Shown one piece after another: positions 18,300 to 22,982 of a stretch of DNA of 22,982 nt (the stretch's first letter is position 1; each line of letters begins with the position of its first letter). This DNA is from Lojkania enalia (lineage: Eukaryota; Ascomycota; Dothideomycetes; Pleosporales). The stretch covers positions 46,872 through 69,853 of the forward strand of contig ML986724.1 in NCBI GenBank assembly GCA_010094045.1. The letters run 5' to 3'. Made by a program: the position numbers and the translations under genes. Below the pieces are notes generated by a model. It was not told the origin of the DNA, searched no databases, and worked only from the letters and a program-made list of their open reading frames with translations.

Positions 18300-20271
18300 C
18301 TACTATTTTAGGCTACTTCTCCTTTTACTAATTACTCGCATATCTTAGATTTTCTTAAGCTTCTATTTATCTTCGTTTCTAACGCTAATTAGTACTAGTT
18401 AATAGTCGTCTTATATTTAACTTAGTAATAGGTCTTAAGTAATAGAGCGAAATAGTATTATATAGAAGGTATTATAAATTTCTAATAGGGTATCTAGTTA
18501 GTATATATTTTATCTAATAGTCTTATTAACTATATATTATTAATAGAGCTTATAAAGCTTCTTTTTTCTTATAGAGTCTATCTTAATATTATATATATTA
18601 AGCTAAACTTTATCCTCTAATTAGTATTATAGTATAGAATCCCTTATATAATTATAAATTTCTTACTACTACTATTATATATAGGCTATTATTATTTACG
18701 CGAATTTAACGCAGTCTTTTAATTTACTAATAATCTATTTTACTACGTAAATAGGGTCTTTAGACTACTCTATTAGCAGCTTCTCTTCTAATTATATAAA
18801 CTCTCTTAAGTTTAGATAATAGCTATAAGTAAAAAAGAATAGGCTAACTCTTATAAAGGAAGTATCTCTAATACTAATAGTAATCTAAGCTAGTAGTAGC
18901 TATAGATTCTAGTTATTCTAGTAGTAGTTATAATAGTAGTAGAGAAGCTTTTTAAGTAGCTAGTTTATACGCTCTATACTTCTAGTAGTTTCTAGATAGT
19001 ATACTATTAATAGCCTTTACTTAATCTTAAGAATTTAGTAGACGCGTGCCTATATACCTTATATAAACTACTTTTCTCTATTAGAGACTATTATTTATAG
19101 GAGCCTATAATATACTATAAAATACTTAATAAACTTATTAGCTAATATTTAACTTTTAAGGTTTAGGATAGTAATAAAGAGTACTTCTTTACTTAAATAG
19201 TCTATAGTAATAAAAATATACTTATTACTATATATAGTTCTTAGTAAGTTAATAATATAGTCTATTAAAATTTCTAACTATACTCTTTTAGGAACTAGAA
19301 GAGAATATAGTAGACCTTTTTTTCTAGAATACTAAACTATATTTCTATTATAGAAGTAGTAATTTTATATAAAATATTTAATATCTACTACTATTTTAGA
19401 CTAATAGTAGTACTATAATATTAACCCGATTATAATATTTTTATTAGAGTAGTTAACTAAGTAAAAGTTATAAGTTTTTTAGATTAGCTTTATATAAAGT
19501 AGCTCGCTCTTAAAAATCTAAATATATTCTCTCTATATTAATCTATTTCTTAGAATTAAGAGGTTAGATAGGCTAATTCTAAGGTAATAGAGGGTTTCTA
19601 GAAGTATTCTCTCCCCTACTTTAGTAGTATAGAGAAGTATAGTATATATCTTATCTTTTTCTTAGGTATTTTACTATAAGGTTTCTATTATTATTTACTA
19701 CTCTTTATATAATATTTTAGTTATAGACTTTTCTTTATCTATAGATTCCTCCTCTAATATAGAATTTTCTAGAGTAACTACCTCCGCCTAATTATTAAGA
19801 GTATTTTTAATATACTAGTTTCTAGTTTATATAAAAGTTATATAAACTCTATTCTTAAAATTAAATAGTTTAAAGAGTTAGTTAATTCTTCTCTAAATTT
19901 ACTTATTATTAGCTTCTTTTAGAAGATCCTAATTATAATATAAGAAAGTATTAGCTAGAATATTAAGCTTACCTAGCTTATATTTAAACTAGAAGTTAAA
20001 CTAGATAAAGAATACTACCTACTTTATCTAGTATTTAAAGAGTTTCTATACTTTAGTAAAGTATTTTAGGTTATAATAATCTATATACATTATAAAGTAT
20101 ATAAGTAGTTTTAAAAACTTCTCCTATTCTTTAAAATATTATATAACTACTAGTAATTCCTTATTATAAATTAGGTAGTTATATTCTATAGGAAGTATTT
20201 ACTTTAATATAAAAGTAATAGGTTATAGAACTTCTTTATTATTATATTATAGTAATATACTTCTAGTATAC
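18300..20271 (-). pseudogene. RIP-degraded minus-strand gypsy pol (RNase H and integrase), cut at its 5' side
   Basis: Read on the minus strand from 20271 downward: RNase H (NYLIYNKELL at about 20,190-20,160, then NLKYFTKVQKL, then YKLGKLNILANTF near 19,975-19,940), the integrase core (LSKEVLF at about 19,200, SNREKQFI at about 19,100-19,070, RSIERINQLLKK at about 18,980-18,945 with the final Glu kept) and a possible chromodomain remnant ending ENLRYASN near 18,330. Stops replace Gln and Trp codons. The RNase H begins abruptly at the LTR boundary at 20271/20272: only its first strand is missing, and the reverse transcriptase is absent. It differs in sequence from the pol at 1-2174, so it is another gypsy family. 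Confidence 0.82.
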
Positions 20272-20550
20272 TGTAATAATACAAAGAAATCGTTCCACGA
20301 AAAGCTTTATATACAACCTTATCCTAAAACTTTTCGCTTATCTTATCCTACCCCCAGTTCTACCCCTTTTCCCTTCCGTATATAGTTGTATACTCCCTTA
20401 TAAGTAGCTTAGTAGTTCTTCTATATTCTTTTGTACAAGGCTTATAAGTATTAATAGAATTCTTAGGTCCCTAAACCTCTATATACTCCTATATACCTCT
20501 AAGTAGATTTGTACTATATTCGGACCTATTATCTTACCTATACTATTATA
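20272..20550 (+). repeat. LTR copy 3 (279 bp), 5' LTR of the right-hand gypsy element
   Basis: Same length and orientation as copies 1 and 2 and closer to copy 1. The 5' end TGTAATAATAC is unmutated; the 3' end reads ATTATA for GTTACA. There is no purine tract before it and internal gag sequence after it, so it is a 5' LTR. It interrupts the minus-strand gypsy pol. The five bases before it are TATAC (20267-20271). The internal hairpin has one mismatch here. Confidence 0.85.
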
Positions 20551-22982
20551 TTATATAGAAGAACTTAATACTACTAGTAATAGCCTCTTTAATAATATCG
20601 CATCGATTATTTATTTAAATATATCTAAGTCCAAAATATACCCAATTTAGTTTAGATTATAATACTTATATACTATTATATTAAATTATTTAGTTATCTA
20701 GATAAGATTTTAGAAATCTCTTATTAACTAAAGCCTTTAGGTTTAGAACTTCCTATCCCCTATAATTAGGATTGCCTTTAGAAAAGCCGCGTAGAGTACG
20801 CCTAGGTAGAAACTTAGAGACTACTAATAACCTATTAGAATTAGAGGTAACCGCTGATATCTGACTATAATTTACCTTCTAATTCCTATACTAGAATTAA
20901 TATATATATAAGTTATAGTAAGAGTAAACTTCTATCTACGCGTATAGAACAACTATTACCTCTTATAGGGGGCCCTACAATAGGTAGACCCCTTTCTATA
21001 GGGCCTATAATAAAGAACCTATCTAATTTAGAGGGAAATTAGAGTAAACTAACCCTTAAAGAATAAATCGCAATTTTATAGGAGGAAATCGTACGCTTAA
21101 TATAATAGAGAATTATTAGTCCTAATTAACCTCTATAAACTACCGAATTAGAACTAATAATATACTAGGAAACTTTTATAACTCTTCTAGTAAAAAACCT
21201 CTTAGCTACTTCTAAGCCCTTTTAAGCCTATCTTACTAAACGTATACCTAAGATTAAAAGCCTTATAGATAGTAATAAACCTATATTTAAATAATAGCGA
21301 GCTTTAATTCTAGACCGACTTAAGATTAATATAGATTATTATTAAATAGAGTGTATATATATAGTATTAGTATAAAGATACACCTCTAGTACTACGAAAG
21401 GGTATTTAGAGCTAAAATACCTAGCTAAATTAGACTAGTATTAGTTTAAGAATACTAAAGAAATAATTTTACTTCTATAATTATATTTTATTATAGGTAA
21501 TAAAGAGATAGAGGCGCGATAGGCGTTTTAAGTCCTAAGAATAAATAAGGGAGAAGTATTCCTAACTTTTAAAGCTCGCTTTATTAGTACAGCTATTAGA
21601 AGATCTGTACCCTAATCTAAATAGTTCTTCTACCTATAGGATAAGATTCTCCCCAGCCTAAAGATACTAAACCTTAGCTTTAAGCTTATATAGAAAGACT
21701 TCTTTAATACTATAGTCGCCTACTTAACAGCCTATAATATAGAAAGGAGAAGTATTCTTAACCTTCTAGAATAAACTATTAGCTTATAGGTTGTAGCTAA
21801 AACAAATTTAGATTAGTATTAGAAGGCTTCTAAGAGTTTATCTAACGTAATCTATAATCTAATACTACTCTAATCTATCCTAGTATTAATACCTTATTCT
21901 ACTATAATCGCTCTTTAATAACCTAGTAAGACTCTTATATCTAAAAGGTATATAACCCTAGGTAATTATTATAATTATAGTAAACTAGGATACTTTATAA
22001 ATAAATATATAGTCCTTAAAATATAAGAGATAGAAGTTAAATAAGAAAAGATTAAGGAAGAAGAGTTTTTAAATATAAATAAGTACTACCTGGATAGTTT
22101 TCGGGTAGGAAATAGAGACGCTTAGAAAAACTCTCTATTCTAAGCTTAAGTAAGTATAACTTATTAAACATCGATTTATTATATTTATTTAGAGGAAAGT
22201 ACTTTTAAATCCCTACTATTCTATATTTAAAAGGTGTTAGTATATAACTAAACGCCCTTATTAATATAGGCGCCTAAGGCTTCCTATTTCTTAATTCTAT
22301 AGTAGCTAGATTACTCTTCTAAGCTCTATATATATTAATATAGTATTTATCCTTTAAAATTACTATTAAAAGTTTTTAGGACCAAATCTAAACCCTAGTT
22401 AATTAGTATATCTACTTATACCTATAAATTAATAGGAGAACTATCTAAAACTACCTATTTATTATTATAGATCTAGGTATTTAGGATTGTATTATTAGTA
22501 TTAAATAGTTATATTATTTTCAACTCTAGCTAGATACGGATAAGAATCGGATTATATAGCCCTCTAAGTATCCTACTATTTATAATCCTTTACCTCCTCT
22601 TCTTATATAATTAACTCAGCTAGTATATAATAAGGAAGTAGAGCTAAATATCCAGCAACACGATACTCTATAGGAAAAGAACTAGTATTAGTAGTCCCGT
22701 AGTCTAACTATCTATTATATTAAGGGTCTACTAAAACTGCTAAAACTATATTAGTTTCTTATAACTTATAATCTAAATAAGTTTAGAGCTCCTGTATACC
22801 CGTATAAAATAAAGTCTAAATCCGATCTAAAGAAAGTTTATTCTTCTATTATTACTCTTATCTTAGCTAATACTTTCTACTTTAATATAAAGAGGAAAGA
22901 GAATAAGTTTTTCTCTATATCTCTATACGAAATTAAGCGGCTGATTAAAGATAAGTAAGTCCTAGAGCTAGAAGATAAGGCT
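20551..22982 (+). pseudogene. RIP-degraded gypsy gag and start of pol (zinc knuckle, protease), continues past the window
   Basis: Leader at about 20,551-20,760, then gag. A capsid-like part reads through TAG codons (YLELKYLAKLD near 21,403 onward; KGEVFLTFKARF near 21,547). The CCHC knuckle lies at 21967-22008, where all three Cys codons (21967, 21976, 22006) have become TAT and the His codon (21991) TAC, so every zinc ligand reads Tyr. Pol follows in another frame: the protease motif at 22263-22271 reads Asn-Ile-Gly where Asp-Thr-Gly is expected, within ALIN.GA.GFLFLN. After it comes the linker before reverse transcriptase (ISLYEIKRLIKDK, about 22,920-22,958). Orientation and LTR match the family whose LTRs sit at 3251 and 4233. 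The element is cut by the window end and cannot be active. Confidence 0.85.

Noticed and set aside
1..22982. A CRISPR array, tRNA, rRNA, telomeric repeat or bacterial operon
   Set aside because: Looked for and not seen; gene structure, introns and transposons are fungal.

Overview
The window looks like filamentous ascomycete (Pezizomycotina) nuclear DNA. Short GT-AG introns (58-77 nt) with CTAAC-type branch points interrupt the genes. The regulators are of the AflR and AflS type. The transposons (Ty3/gypsy with chromodomain, pogo/Fot1) are wrecked almost only by C-to-T and G-to-A changes, the signature of repeat-induced point mutation (RIP). The order or species cannot be named from sequence alone.

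Layout. Positions 1 to about 5,560 and about 14,300 to 22,982 are AT-rich, TpA-saturated transposon graveyard. Between them (about 5.6-14.0 kb) lies an island of normal composition. Left flank: the 3' part of a plus-strand gypsy pol (RNase H, integrase, chromodomain), then a tandem duplication of a unit made of a 3' untranslated region, a polypurine tract and a 279-bp LTR. Right flank: a complete 1,873-bp Fot1-like element with 71-bp terminal repeats and TA target duplication, a second decayed pogo-like element, a minus-strand gypsy pol, and, inserted into that pol, the 5' end of a plus-strand gypsy (a third 279-bp LTR, gag, protease) that runs off the window.

The island carries four genes, which I rebuilt with introns: a small stress-responsive A/B-barrel (Dabb) protein (minus strand, 3 exons); an AflS/AflJ-like, methyltransferase-derived co-regulator (plus, 2 exons, with one in-frame TAA); an AflR-like Zn2Cys6 activator (plus, no intron); and an FAD-dependent monooxygenase (plus, 3 exons). 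A match to the AflR binding consensus TCGSWNNSCGR sits about 120 bp upstream of the Dabb gene. Together they look like a small secondary-metabolite locus: a regulator pair, a tailoring oxygenase and a possible polyketide-cyclase-like Dabb protein. No polyketide synthase is in the window. The locus is marooned between RIP-inactivated elements, and identical-orientation LTRs of one family lie on both sides. The AflS-like gene may have lost function through a RIP-type stop codon. I see no tRNA, rRNA, CRISPR or prokaryotic feature.
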